Both the position numbers and the translations under genes were made by a program. From Pseudoxanthomonas kaohsiungensis (GTDB lineage: Bacteria; Pseudomonadota; Gammaproteobacteria; Xanthomonadales; Xanthomonadaceae), in the NCBI RefSeq assembly GCF_010211765.1, contig NZ_PDWO01000001.1:62001-126000 (forward strand): 64,000 bases of DNA. The letters are read 5' to 3'. Each line of letters opens with the position of its first letter. The stretch's first letter is position 1. The notes under the pieces were generated by a model. That model made no database searches and was not told where the DNA came from. It saw only the letters and a program-made list of their open reading frames with translations. This document shows, piece by piece, positions 8,562-17,342 of the stretch.

Positions 8562-8938
8562 GAGCCGATTCATCGGCGACCCGAGGGCGTTGCACGAGGA
8601 GGGCGCATCCGGGCGGGAAGGTGCGTCGGGTCGCCCATGAGGATGGGCTCCTACAGGGGGCGCGGCCTTGCGGGCCAGCGAGCGGTCACATCGCTTTTCT
8701 GTAGGAGCCGATTCATCGGCGACGCGAGGGCGCTGGACGGGTAGGGCGCATTCGGGCGGGAAGGTGCGTCGGGTCGCCCATGAGGATGGGCTCCTACAGA
8801 GGGGGCGGCACGCGGGCCAGCGAACCCCCCATCGCTTTTCTGTAGGAGCCGATTCATCGGCGACCCGAGGGCGCTGGACGGGGAGGGCGCATCGGGCGGG
8901 AAGGTGCGTCGGGTCGCCCATGAGGATGGGCTCCTACA
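8557..8938. repeat. Three tandem copies of a TGTAGGAGCC...GGCTCCTACA element
   Basis: Copies at 8557-8655, 8700-8798 and 8841-8938 each begin TGTAGGAGCCGATTCATCGG and end with GCCCATGAGGATGGGCTCC+TACA. Outer 8-nt arms are complementary, and each end carries its own hairpin (GCCGA-TTCA-TCGGC and GCCCAT-GAGG-ATGGGC). The linking segments also resemble each other (variants of GGGCGCGGC...GGGCCAGCGA), so a unit of about 141-143 bp was duplicated in tandem. Elements of this form are frequent intergenic repeats in Pseudomonas and xanthomonads. The same element occurs at 44201-44339 and 63040-63510. Confidence 0.9.
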
Positions 8939-9013
8939 AGCAGGGCTGGCGGCATGCGGGCGGCAGGTGGCTGCCGCGGTGAAGGGCGGGGCGTTGCCCG
9001 GTACCATGGCGGC

Positions 9014-9988
9014 ATGAGTACCCGACCCGAGGCGGTCCCGGCCCGTGCCGGCCAGCCGCAGCCCTTGCCCGAATCGGCCGACGTCTACCGGACCCTGCTG
9101 GAATCCACCCGCGCCATCCCCTGGAAGATCGACTGGGCAAGCATGCGCTTCGCCTACATCGGTCCGCAGATCGAGACCCTGCTGGGCTGGTCGCAGGACA
9201 GCTGGCAGACCGTGGACGACTGGGTGTCGCGCATGCACCCGGAGGATCGCGATGCGGTCGTGGGGTTCTGCGTGTCGCAGTCGCAGGCCGGCGTGGACCA
9301 CGAGGCCGATTACCGCGCCCTGACCCGCGACGGCGGCTACGTCTGGATCCGCGACGTGGTCCACGTCGTCCGCGACGCCAGCGGCGAGGTCGACAGCCTG
9401 GTCGGCTTCATGTTCGACATCAGCGAGCGCAAGCAGGCCGAGGAAGAGCGGATGCGCCTGCACCGCGAGCTGGAGCAGCTGTCGCTGACCGACGGCCTGA
9501 CCGGCATCGCCAACCGGCGCATGTTCGACCAGCGCCTGGAGACGGAGTGGAGCGCGTCCCGCCGCAGCGGCAGCCCGCTGTCGCTGGTGGTGCTCGACCT
9601 GGACCACTTCAAGCAGTTCAACGACGCCCACGGCCATGTCGCCGGCGACGACTGCCTGCGCCGGGTGGCGGCGCTGCTGCGCGGCGTGGCCCAGCGCCCG
9701 CGCGATGTCGTGGCGCGCTTCGGCGGCGAGGAGTTCATCCTGCTGTTGCCGGACACCGACGCGGCTGCCGCGCTGGCCCTGGCCCGGCAGTGCATGGAGC
9801 GGCTGGCCGCGCTGGGAATCCCGCATGGCGCCCCGGAGGCCGGGCCGGTGGTGACCGCCAGCCTGGGCGTGGGCACGGCGACCGTCGCCAGCACCGGCGA
9901 GGCCAGCGACTTCGTCGCCGCGGTCGACGCGCGCCTGTACGCGGCCAAGCGCGGCGGCCGCAACCGGATCGAGGTGCTGGCCGACTGA
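9014..9988 (+). CDS. PAS-GGDEF diguanylate cyclase
   Basis: A 324-residue soluble protein. Residues about 22-150 form a PAS fold with a PAC tail (FMFDISERKQAEEER), followed by a short coiled linker and a GGDEF domain from about residue 155 (LTDGLTGIANRR). The active site reads GGEEF (residues 237-241) and is intact; the RPRD tetrapeptide five residues upstream matches the RxxD inhibitory site. It should therefore make cyclic-di-GMP from two GTP and be product-inhibited. No haem or metal ligand stands out in the PAS domain. The start ATG 9014 lies after the repeat cluster, with a weak ribosome-binding site. Confidence 0.9.
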   Translation: MSTRPEAVPARAGQPQPLPESADVYRTLLESTRAIPWKIDWASMRFAYIGPQIETLLGWSQDSWQTVDDWVSRMHPEDRDAVVGFCVSQSQAGVDHEADYRALTRDGGYVWIRDVVHVVRDASGEVDSLVGFMFDISERKQAEEERMRLHRELEQLSLTDGLTGIANRRMFDQRLETEWSASRRSGSPLSLVVLDLDHFKQFNDAHGHVAGDDCLRRVAALLRGVAQRPRDVVARFGGEEFILLLPDTDAAAALALARQCMERLAALGIPHGAPEAGPVVTASLGVGTATVASTGEASDFVAAVDARLYAAKRGGRNRIEVLAD

Positions 9989-9992
9989 GGCC

Positions 9993-10020
9993 GGACCCGC
10001 GGAAGCGCGCCGCTGGGTCC
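9993..10020 (+). terminator. Hairpin after the diguanylate cyclase gene
   Basis: GGACCCGCGG (9993-10002) pairs with CCGC-T-GGGTCC (10010-10020) around a 7-nt loop with one bulged base, just behind the stop codon. There is no T-run, so Rho-independent action is uncertain. Confidence 0.4.
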
Positions 10021-10194
10021 CCGGCGGCGCCCGCGCGGGCGACCGCATCGCCGGGGTACCGGAGGCGAGCGCATCGCGGCCACGGCTGAACTGCCTCCGT
10101 GGTCGACACCGGGCGGCGGGATGACGCACTCTTCACCGGCAGCATTGCGTGGTTCCCGCATGAGGGCCGCCACCCCCCACCTTCCACTGGCGGC

Positions 10195-11043
10195 ATGAGC
10201 GACACATCGACGGACCTGGAACGCCAGGTCGACCCCCAGGCCGCGCCGGAGGCCGAACCCCGGATCGAACGCTGGTCGCGGTGGATCGCCGCGTCCCTGA
10301 GCGTGCTGCTGCACGTGGCGTTCCTGCTGGTGCTGATGTTCGCCGCGCCGCCGCCGGTGGTGACCTCGCCGCAGGGCGCGTCCAGCGGCGGCCGGGTGCG
10401 GGTGAATTTCATCGGCGAACCGGCGCCGGCGCCGCCGAGTCCGTCGCCCACGCCGGCGCCCACGCCCCCGCAACCGGAGCGGGCGCGCGACCGCCTGGTC
10501 GAGAGCAAGCCGGTCCCGCATGCCGAATACGTGCTGCCACCGCCCGCGCCCGAACCGGTGCCCGCCCCGGAGCCGCCGGCCAGGACCCCGGCGCAGGCGT
10601 CCGGGTCGCCAGCCTATGCGCAGCGCAATCCGCGCTGGACCGGGCGCCCGCCGGGCCTGCTCGAGGAGGACCTCGGTCCGCGCGACGCGGGCACCACCGG
10701 TGGCGCGGCCGAGGACCCGGGCACCCAGCGCGACATGTCCGGCGGCGAGCCGAGCATGGACATCGGCGGCTTCCAGATCATCTACGACCTGCTCGCCGAG
10801 GAACGTTTGCGCACCTGGCAGGCGGCCGGCATGAAGGAAATCTCGTTCCCGCTGCCGGGCCTGCGCCAGCGCATGGTCTGCCCGGTGGAGATCGCGCTGC
10901 GCCGCGGCTCGGGCAAGTGCCGGCTGCTGGAGCCCACCGATCCGCAGATGCAGGAGATCGGCGACGCGCGCCAGGTGGTGGTGGTGATGTACGTCTACCG
11001 GCGCGGCGAACTGGTGTGGCGGGGGCCGGGGCCGTACCGCTGA
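10195..11043 (+). CDS. TonB-like envelope protein with one membrane anchor and Pro-rich linker
   Basis: A 282-residue protein with a 28-residue cytosolic start, one membrane helix (about residues 30-51), a long Pro/Ala-rich region (about 75-150) and a C-terminal periplasmic domain with two cysteines (PVEIALRRGSGKCRLLEP region). The layout is that of TonB/energy-transducer proteins, but no clear TonB_C signature is visible, so the name is only structural. No exbB/exbD genes are near. ATG 10195 is the first start before the membrane anchor. Downstream small genes on the same strand may be a separate unit. Confidence 0.65.
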   Translation: MSDTSTDLERQVDPQAAPEAEPRIERWSRWIAASLSVLLHVAFLLVLMFAAPPPVVTSPQGASSGGRVRVNFIGEPAPAPPSPSPTPAPTPPQPERARDRLVESKPVPHAEYVLPPPAPEPVPAPEPPARTPAQASGSPAYAQRNPRWTGRPPGLLEEDLGPRDAGTTGGAAEDPGTQRDMSGGEPSMDIGGFQIIYDLLAEERLRTWQAAGMKEISFPLPGLRQRMVCPVEIALRRGSGKCRLLEPTDPQMQEIGDARQVVVVMYVYRRGELVWRGPGPYR

Positions 11044-11136
11044 TCACGCTGCGGTCGTGCCGAGGCACGTGCGGTGCAGCCTGCGGGACACTTGGCGACG
11101 ACGCCTCCATCACGCGCGGCGCACCAACGTGTGCGC

Positions 11137-11391
11137 ATGCATCCCCACGTGGACATCGAGAGCGAGCTCAGGCGATTGCAGGACCTGCTGCCGATGCTCG
11201 TTGCCCGCCTGCCCGCGGAGGAGGTGCTGGCGGCCTTCGCCGCCGAGGCGGATTCGCTCGCCGGCCTGTCCTCGCCGGTGGAGATCGCGCTGGTGCGCGA
11301 ACGCATCGCTCGCATGCTGGCGCGCGCGGGCCTGCTGCCGGAGGGGGCAGGGCCCGATCCATCGGCACCGGCGCGGCACGGAGCGGCGTGA
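11137..11391 (+). CDS. Small hypothetical protein upstream of the SemiSWEET-like gene
   Basis: An 84-residue, helical, acidic-then-Ala/Arg-rich protein (residues 5-70 predicted helices: IESELRRLQDLLPMLVARL and further). I do not recognise a family. Its TGA stop (11389-11391) shares a base with the ATG of the following gene (TGATG), which argues that it is translated. The GTGCGC directly upstream of the ATG is not a good ribosome-binding site. Confidence 0.6.
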   Translation: MHPHVDIESELRRLQDLLPMLVARLPAEEVLAAFAAEADSLAGLSSPVEIALVRERIARMLARAGLLPEGAGPDPSAPARHGAA

Positions 11392-11678
11392 TGGAAGACC
11401 TGGTCGGCTGGCTGGCTTCGGCGATCCTGCTGGCCACGCTGGTGCGCCAGATCGCCAAGCAGGCCCGCGACCCGCACAGCGAGGCCGTGTCGACCTGGCT
11501 GTTCATCGGCCAGGCGACCGCCTCGGCGTTGTTCGTGCTGTACTCGGTGCTGGTCGGCAACTGGGTCTTCATCGTCACCAACAGCTGCCTGCTGGTCACT
11601 GCGCTGGCCGGACAGATCCTGTCCTGGCGGCGGCGGCGTGCAGACGAAGCGGCTGCCGGTTCACGCGTGGACCCCTGA
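11391..11678 (+). CDS. SemiSWEET/PQ-loop-like small membrane protein
   Basis: A 95-residue protein with three predicted membrane helices (about residues 4-20, 36-56 and 60-80), the size and topology of a SemiSWEET half-transporter. SemiSWEETs dimerise to carry sugars across the inner membrane; the usual PQ motif in helix 1 is replaced here by a VRQIAKQ segment, so transport activity is uncertain. ATG overlaps the preceding stop codon by one base, indicating translational coupling. The C-terminus is basic and cytosolic. Confidence 0.65.
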   Translation: MEDLVGWLASAILLATLVRQIAKQARDPHSEAVSTWLFIGQATASALFVLYSVLVGNWVFIVTNSCLLVTALAGQILSWRRRRADEAAAGSRVDP

Positions 11679-11691
11679 TCTGGAGGTGCCG

Positions 11692-11889
11692 ATGACCCCG
11701 CTCGACAAGCCCCTGCGCCGCGAACTGCAGGTCGATGACCGCCTCTTCACCCTGACGATCTCGCCCGAAGGCCTGAAGCTGGTGCCGAAAGGGCACCGCA
11801 ACGGCATCGAGCTGGCCTGGGTCGACCTCGTCAACGGTGATGCCGCGCTGGCGACGGCACTGCAGGCGTCGCTGGGCAACACCGGCTGA
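11692..11889 (+). CDS. Small conserved-looking hypothetical protein
   Basis: A 65-residue protein with a beta-rich pattern (ELQVDDRLFTLTISPEGL, KLVPKGH, GIELAWVDLVNGD). It starts 13 nt after the SemiSWEET-like gene with a strong TGGAGG at 6 nt and is likely the last gene of that small operon. I do not recognise a family; codon use and the ribosome-binding site support translation. Confidence 0.6.
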   Translation: MTPLDKPLRRELQVDDRLFTLTISPEGLKLVPKGHRNGIELAWVDLVNGDAALATALQASLGNTG

Positions 11890-11979
11890 GCCCGCCGCGC
11901 GCTTGCCGAAGGCATCGACGGCCCGAGGCGGACGCGCCGGAATGGCCGGGCGCCGATCGGCCCGGCATGACGGCGCGCT

Positions 11980-12990
11980 TCAGCCCTTGGGACCGCCCAT
12001 TACCGGCAATACGATGCCGTTGACGTAGGACGACATCACCGGCGAGGCGAGGAACACGAACGCCGGCGACAGTTCTTCCGGTTGCGCCGGCCGGCCCATG
12101 GCGCTGTCGCTGCCGAACTCGGCGACCTCCGCGGTCGGCTTGTCGGCCGGGTTGAACGGCGTCCAGACCGGGCCGGGCGCGACCGCATTGACCCGGATCC
12201 CGCGCCCGAGCAGGTTCGCGGCCAGGGCCTTGGTGAACGCATGGACCGCGCCCTTGGTCGCCGAGTAGTCGATCAGGCCGGGGCTGCCGAACAGGCCGGT
12301 GACCGAGCCGCAGTTGACGATGGACGCACCGCGTTGCATGTGCGGCAGGCAGGCCCGCGCCATCTGGATGTAGCCGGCGACGTTGGTCTGCAGGGTTTCC
12401 TGCAGGTGCGCGTCGGTGAGATCCTCGAGCCGGTCGGCGTGCAACTGGAAGCCGGCGTTGTTGACCAGTACGTCGATGCGACCGAACTTGCGCGCGATGC
12501 GCTTCACCGCGCGGTTGCAGAAGGCCGGATCGCGGACATCGCCCGGCACCAGCACCGCGGTGCGTCCCTCGGCCTCGACCCAGCGCGCGGTCTCGCGCGC
12601 GTCCTTGTGCTCGTTGAGGTAGAACAGCGCCACGTCGGCGCCTTCGCGGGCGAACAGCACCGCCACCGCACGCCCGATTCCCGAGTCGGCGCCGGTGACG
12701 ATCGCCTTCATCCCGGCGAGCTTGCCGCTGCCGGCATAGTCGCGCGCCTCGAACCGGGGCGCCAATGCCAGGTCGGACTCATGGCCGGGCTTGGCCAGGT
12801 GCTGCGCGGGCATGCGCACGGGCTGGCGGCGAACGCCGGCCTGCACCGCCTTCTTCGGCGCAGCCTTCCTCCCGGGCTTGGCATCCTTCCTGTCGATGCC
12901 CGATTGCAGCTGGCGTTGCCGCGCTGCGGTGCGGTTCGCCGCCGCGGCGCTGTTGCCGGCCCGCGCGCGGGATCCCTTCGGATTGGCCAT
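11980..12990 (-). CDS. Short-chain dehydrogenase/reductase with a basic N-terminal extension
   Basis: A 336-residue SDR of the YhdF/YghA-like, stress-associated group. The N-terminal ~65 residues are a Lys/Arg/Ala-rich low-complexity extension; the enzyme follows with TGADSGIGRA (cofactor motif), GDVRD, NNAGFQ, a catalytic Ser in NCGSVTG, YSATKGA (YxxxK) and NAVAPGPVWTP. The extension resembles a nucleic-acid-binding or flexible tail and is not needed for catalysis. ATG 12988-12990 is preceded by AGAGGG. Substrate unknown. A 310-nt gap separates it from the next, divergent gene. Confidence 0.85.
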   Translation of the reverse strand: MANPKGSRARAGNSAAAANRTAARQRQLQSGIDRKDAKPGRKAAPKKAVQAGVRRQPVRMPAQHLAKPGHESDLALAPRFEARDYAGSGKLAGMKAIVTGADSGIGRAVAVLFAREGADVALFYLNEHKDARETARWVEAEGRTAVLVPGDVRDPAFCNRAVKRIARKFGRIDVLVNNAGFQLHADRLEDLTDAHLQETLQTNVAGYIQMARACLPHMQRGASIVNCGSVTGLFGSPGLIDYSATKGAVHAFTKALAANLLGRGIRVNAVAPGPVWTPFNPADKPTAEVAEFGSDSAMGRPAQPEELSPAFVFLASPVMSSYVNGIVLPVMGGPKG

Positions 12991-13300
12991 GGAATCGACC
13001 CTCTGCAATGCGATGCATGCAGCGTGCGAAACCCTTGGTCGCCATTGCGTGATGGGAGCGTGGCGCCGGTGCGGTACGCAGCCCATAGGGGGCGACCGTT
13101 CACGCGTCGGTCATCGCGACCGGCGGTCGGACGATGCGCTACTGGTCGCGCGCTTCGTTGCACTCATAGGTTCAATGGCGAAGCGATGCAAGCAGTCAAT
13201 GTGAACCGCTTCACGTTCCAACAAAAACCTTCCGCGTCTTTCATCTACGATAAATCCGGCTCGCGCCCCAATGAAAATCCCAGTCCCTGGAGGACCGGCA
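12991..13300. other. Divergent intergenic region with a 14-bp palindrome
   Basis: No gene is seen in these 310 nt. The right half is AT-richer than its surroundings (13190-13265). At 13201-13214 a perfect palindrome GTGAA-CCGC-TTCAC occurs, about 90 nt upstream of the next start, and could be a regulator site. No tRNA or obvious structured RNA was recognised. Confidence 0.4.
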
Positions 13301-13504
13301 ATGGTGGAACGTCACGAATACTCGCTCGTGGAAGCGGGCGACACCTGGGAGGTGCATGTTTCCGATCGTCGCAACCCGGTGGCCGTGTACCGCGATCCTG
13401 ACCACGCGCTTGCCTACATACGCGAGGCCACGCGCCAGCGTAGCGACCTGGAAGGCATCCAGGGCGACATCGAAGAATCGGATGCCCTCGCGGATCTCGA
13501 CTGA
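13301..13504 (+). CDS. Small DUF2188-like protein
   Basis: A 67-residue acidic protein (EYSLVEAGDTWEVHVSD... DPDHALAYIREATRQ). The pattern of two short strands around a Trp, then a strand and a helix starting DHALAYI, resembles DUF2188-type proteins, but I am not sure. ATG 13301 has GGAGG at 8 nt and is preferred to the upstream ATG at 13271. It ends in an Asp/Glu-rich tail. Confidence 0.6.
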   Translation: MVERHEYSLVEAGDTWEVHVSDRRNPVAVYRDPDHALAYIREATRQRSDLEGIQGDIEESDALADLD

Positions 13505-13549
13505 GGCGCACGGGCCCGGTGCCGCGTGCCGTCGGGGTACGGCCTCCCG

Positions 13550-14107
13550 ATGGCGCGCACGGCGCTGCTCGTGCTGGACATGTTCAACCTGTTCGATTTC
13601 CCGGACGGGCAGGCGATGGCCCGGGCCGCGCGCCGGATCACGCCGGCGCTGCTTCGGTTGCGGCAACGCTTCGACCGCGCCGGCGCCCCCGTGATCCATG
13701 TCAACGACAACTTCGCGCACTGGCGCGGCGAGTTCGCCGACCTGGTCGAGCGCTGCCGCGCCAACGGCGGTACGCCGGCCTGGATCGCCGCAGCGCTCGC
13801 CCCGCAACCGGACCACTACTACATCCTCAAGCCCAGGCACTCGGCCTTCCTGGGCACGGCGTTGCCGGTCCTGCTCGCGCAGCTGGACGTGGCCAGGCTG
13901 GTGATCGCCGGCATCGCCACCGATTCGTGCGTGCTGGCGACCGCCCAGGACGCCAAGATGCGCGAGTTCGGGATCTGGGTGCCCTCCGACTGCGTCGCTT
14001 CGCGCAGGGCGGCGCTGGGCCGGCGCGCGCTGGCGCTGCTGGCCGAATCGATGGGAGTGCGGACCGATCCTGCCAGTGCGATCCAGGCGGTGTTTCCCCG
14101 CGGCTGA
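13550..14107 (+). CDS. Isochorismatase-family cysteine hydrolase
   Basis: A 185-residue protein with the catalytic triad of the family: Asp10 (LLVLDMFN), Lys94 (YYILKPRHSAF) and Cys127 (GIATDSCVLATA). Members hydrolyse small amides or isochorismate-like substrates; without siderophore genes nearby, nicotinamidase- or ureidoacrylate-like chemistry is as likely. GTG 13526 could be an alternative start, but ATG 13550 gives the usual N-terminus. Cytosolic, probably transcribed with the preceding small gene (45-nt gap). Confidence 0.87.
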   Translation: MARTALLVLDMFNLFDFPDGQAMARAARRITPALLRLRQRFDRAGAPVIHVNDNFAHWRGEFADLVERCRANGGTPAWIAAALAPQPDHYYILKPRHSAFLGTALPVLLAQLDVARLVIAGIATDSCVLATAQDAKMREFGIWVPSDCVASRRAALGRRALALLAESMGVRTDPASAIQAVFPRG

Positions 14108-14216
14108 GCCGCGGTGGCAGTGCGATGTGCATCTGGGACGGCGGCGCTGGGCCCGGGCGCGGATCGCCCCCGGTTGCTACCCTCGGCGGATCATCCACCG
14201 GAGAGGATCGGCACGC

Positions 14217-15257
14217 ATGCATCGACGGCAGTTCCTGGGAGGCGCCCTGGGCGCGTCGCTGTTGCCATGGATGGCCGGCAGCAGCCCGGCGTTCGCCGCC
14301 GTGCGCGGCCGCCTGCGGCCACCGCCGCTGCAACCCGGCGACACCGTCGGCCTGGTCAGCCCGTCGTCGGCCACCGATGACAGCTTCAGCCTGCAGCTGG
14401 CGCGCGAGGCGATGGAGGCGCTGGGCTTCAAGGTGCGCACCGGCGAGCACTACGGCGCGCGGTGGGGCCACCTGGCCGGCACCGATGCGCAGCGGGCCGG
14501 CGACCTCAACGCGATGTTCGCCGACCGCCAGGTCAGGGCGATCGTGTGCGTGCGCGGCGGTTCGGGTGCGGCGCGGCTGCTGCCGCTGCTGGACTACGAC
14601 GCGATCCGGCGCGATCCCAAGGTACTGCTGGGCTACTCGGACATCACCGCGCTGCACTGCGCGATCCAGGCCAGGACCGGCCTGGTCACCTTCCACGGGC
14701 CGATCGGGTCCGGCAGCTGGAACCGCTTCAACGTCGACCAGTTCCGGCGCCTGTTCCTCGAGCGGCAACTGATGGAATACCGCAACGCCGCCGACCCCGG
14801 CGACGAGCTGGTCCAGCGCAGCAACCGCACAATCACCCTCCGCGGCGGGAAGGCGCGTGGCGAGCTGGTCGGCGGCAACCTGTCGGTGCTGGTGGCGCTG
14901 GCCGGCTCCTCCTACCTGCCGGCCTTCGACGGGCGGATCCTGTTCCTGGAGGACGTGGCCGAAGCGCCGTACCGGATCGACCGCATGTTCAGCACGCTCA
15001 AGCTGATGGGTGCGCTGGACCGGATCGCCGGCTTCGTCTTCGGCCAGTGCACCGACTGCGATCCCGGCGACGGCTACGGCTCGCTGACCCTGGAGCAGAT
15101 CCTCGACGACTACATCCGGCCGTTGCGCATCCCCGCCTACCGCGGCGCCATGATCGGCCACATCCGCGAGCAGTTCATCCTGCCGGTCGGTGGCATGGTG
15201 GAACTGGACGCGGATGCGGGGACGCTGCGGATGCTCGAGCCGGTGTTCACGGGCTAG
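14217..15257 (+). CDS. Peptidase S66 (LD-carboxypeptidase) with Tat-type signal
   Basis: A 346-residue protein starting HRRQFLGGALGASLLPW, a twin-arginine signal. The mature part is an S66 peptidase: nucleophile Ser141 in GYSDIT, Glu245 in FLEDVAEAP and His315 in IGHIREQ complete the Ser-Glu-His triad. S66 enzymes cut the L-Lys/mDAP-D-Ala bond of murein tetrapeptides in recycling; an exported one may instead trim peptidoglycan or act on other LD-peptides. GAGAGG lies upstream of ATG 14217. Members without a signal act in the cytosol, so export is notable. Confidence 0.88.
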   Translation: MHRRQFLGGALGASLLPWMAGSSPAFAAVRGRLRPPPLQPGDTVGLVSPSSATDDSFSLQLAREAMEALGFKVRTGEHYGARWGHLAGTDAQRAGDLNAMFADRQVRAIVCVRGGSGAARLLPLLDYDAIRRDPKVLLGYSDITALHCAIQARTGLVTFHGPIGSGSWNRFNVDQFRRLFLERQLMEYRNAADPGDELVQRSNRTITLRGGKARGELVGGNLSVLVALAGSSYLPAFDGRILFLEDVAEAPYRIDRMFSTLKLMGALDRIAGFVFGQCTDCDPGDGYGSLTLEQILDDYIRPLRIPAYRGAMIGHIREQFILPVGGMVELDADAGTLRMLEPVFTG

Positions 15258-15426
15258 GGACACCGCGCGGTCGGGCCGCCGTGCCTGCGTTCGCCCGAGC
15301 GGCCGTAGCGGCGCCCGCCGCCCGCGCATGTCCATCTCCCGATCCGCGACGTGGTGTGCTGATCAGGCGCGTACGCGCATGCGATCCTTGCGCGTTGACC
15401 CGTCGCGCCGTTCCCCAGGAGATCCG

Positions 15427-17301
15427 ATGCCCCGTCGTACTGTCCTGCTCGCCGCCTGCATGGCCGCCTGCGCCATCGCCGCGCCCGCCGTCGCAGGCGC
15501 GACCGACGCGGCGCACGTCGCAGTCGAAGCAGCGCCGCCGTCGCAGACCCTCGGCGCCCTGGTCGATGCGCAGACCATGCGTGCGGCCAACAGCGATCCG
15601 GAGCTGCGTACCTTGCTGGGCATCTCCGGCGACGGAATCGACCTGTCGTCGCAGCTGACCGACGTTTCGCCGGCGCGGCGGCAGGTGCTGCGCCAGGCGA
15701 TGCAGGACAACCTGGATGAGATGGAGCGCTACGTCGCCGCCCATCCGGTGGAGGGCCAGGACCGCTGGACCCTGGGGCTGATGCGCTGGTTCTACGACCG
15801 CCAGATCGAAATGATGGCCCCGGCCTGGGCGCCGGCCTGGCTGCCGGCCGGTGCGACGACCTATGCGGTCGACCAGTTGTTCAGCATCCCGGTGATGCTG
15901 CCGCAGTTCATGGAGAACCAGCATGCGGTGCGCGACGAGGCCAGCGCGCTGGCCTACGTCTCGCGGCTGCACGCGATCGGCACCAAGCTCGACCAGGTCC
16001 GCGCCAACTTCGACCTGCAGGCCGGCCAGGGCGTACTGCCGCCGCAGGTGGCGCTGGAAGGCGCGGCCAGCCAGGTCCGCGCATTGATCGCGCCACCGCC
16101 GGCGCAGAGCCGTTTCGTGCTGGCGCTGCAGCGCAAGCTCGAGAAGACCGCACTGGCCCCCGCGCGCCAGCGCGAGCTGCTCGAGCAGGCCACCGCGGCG
16201 GTGCGCGACGACGCCAATCCCGGCTACGCGCGCCTGCTGGCAAGGCTGGAGCAGGCGATCGCCACGCAGCCGGGCGACCGGGGCATGTGGGCCTTGCCTG
16301 GTGGCGATGCCTATTACGACGCCGCTCTGCGCTGGAACACCAGCACCGACCTGGACGCCGAGCGCATCCACCGGATCGGCCTGGCCGAAGTGGCGCGGAT
16401 CCAGCAGGAGATGGATGCGCTGCTGCGTGCGCAGGGCATGGCCGACGGCACGGTGGGCGAGCGCATGGCCGCGCTGGTCGACGACCCGCGCTTCCTCTAC
16501 GCCGACACCGATGCCGGTCGCGCCGAGGTCGTCGCCGACATCCACCGCGCGCTGGCCAGGCTCGAGCCGGAGGTGCCGAAGTACTTCGGCCGCCTGCCAC
16601 CGGCGCCGCTGGAAGTGCGTACCGTCGCCCCGGCGGCGCAAGCCACCGCGCCCGGCGCCTACTACCTGGCGCCGGCGATGGACGGGTCGCGGCCCGGGCT
16701 GTACTTCATCAACCTGGGCAACCCCAAGGTCAACACGCGCTGGAGCCTGCCGACGCTGACCTACCACGAGGGCTCGCCCGGGCACCACTTCCAGATCGCG
16801 ATCGGCCAGGCGCTGGCCGACCTGCCGATGATGCGGCGCGGGCTCAATCCCAGTGCCTTCACCGAAGGCTGGGCGTTGTACGCCGAGCAGCTGGTGGCCG
16901 AAATGGGCCTGTACCGCGACGATCCGTGGGGCGACATCGGCCGCCTGCGCGCCGAGCTGTTCCGCTCGGTGCGGCTGGTGGTCGACACCGGCCTGCACCG
17001 CAAGCGCTGGACGCCGGAACAGGCGATCGCCTACATGCACGCGCAGACCGGCATGGAGCCGGCGGAAGTACGGATCGAGGTATACCGCTACCTGGTCCAG
17101 CCGGGGCAGGCATGCTCCTACAAGGTCGGCCACCTGAAGATGGTCGAACTGCGCGAGCGCGCACGCGCGCAGCTGGGCGACCGCTTCGACATCCGCGCCT
17201 TCCACGACCTGGTGCTGGGCAATGGCGCCATCCCGCTGGCGGTGCTGGAAGCGACGGTGGACGACTGGATCGCGGCGACGCGGGCGGCGCCGGCCGGCTG
17301 A
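15427..17301 (+). CDS. Exported DUF885 protein (putative metallopeptidase)
   Basis: A 624-residue protein with a signal peptide (residues 1-23) and the DUF885 core. The metal-site motif HEGSPGHHFQ is at residues 447-456 (HExxxHH), followed by an FTEGWALYAEQL helix that brings a further glutamate, and AYMHAQTG and YLVQPGQACSYKVG blocks near the end. These match the DUF885 family, often annotated as exported peptidases in xanthomonads. Start ATG 15427 follows AGGAG. The C-terminus is convergent with the flavoprotein gene across a hairpin. Confidence 0.88.
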   Translation: MPRRTVLLAACMAACAIAAPAVAGATDAAHVAVEAAPPSQTLGALVDAQTMRAANSDPELRTLLGISGDGIDLSSQLTDVSPARRQVLRQAMQDNLDEMERYVAAHPVEGQDRWTLGLMRWFYDRQIEMMAPAWAPAWLPAGATTYAVDQLFSIPVMLPQFMENQHAVRDEASALAYVSRLHAIGTKLDQVRANFDLQAGQGVLPPQVALEGAASQVRALIAPPPAQSRFVLALQRKLEKTALAPARQRELLEQATAAVRDDANPGYARLLARLEQAIATQPGDRGMWALPGGDAYYDAALRWNTSTDLDAERIHRIGLAEVARIQQEMDALLRAQGMADGTVGERMAALVDDPRFLYADTDAGRAEVVADIHRALARLEPEVPKYFGRLPPAPLEVRTVAPAAQATAPGAYYLAPAMDGSRPGLYFINLGNPKVNTRWSLPTLTYHEGSPGHHFQIAIGQALADLPMMRRGLNPSAFTEGWALYAEQLVAEMGLYRDDPWGDIGRLRAELFRSVRLVVDTGLHRKRWTPEQAIAYMHAQTGMEPAEVRIEVYRYLVQPGQACSYKVGHLKMVELRERARAQLGDRFDIRAFHDLVLGNGAIPLAVLEATVDDWIAATRAAPAG

Positions 17302-17324
17302 CCGGCACCGCTCGTGCGCCGGTC
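17300..17324. terminator. Hairpin between convergent genes
   Basis: GACCGGC (17300-17306) and GCCGGTC (17318-17324) form a 7-bp stem with an 11-nt loop directly after the DUF885 stop codon. No T-run follows; it could stop transcription from either side. Confidence 0.4.
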
Positions 17325-17342
17325 GTGCAGGCCGGCGCGATC

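Noticed and set aside
8557-8938. Possible CRISPR array
   Set aside because: The recurring unit is about 98 nt with internal palindromes, the linkers are also similar to each other, and only three copies exist; no cas gene is near. REP-like repeats explain it.
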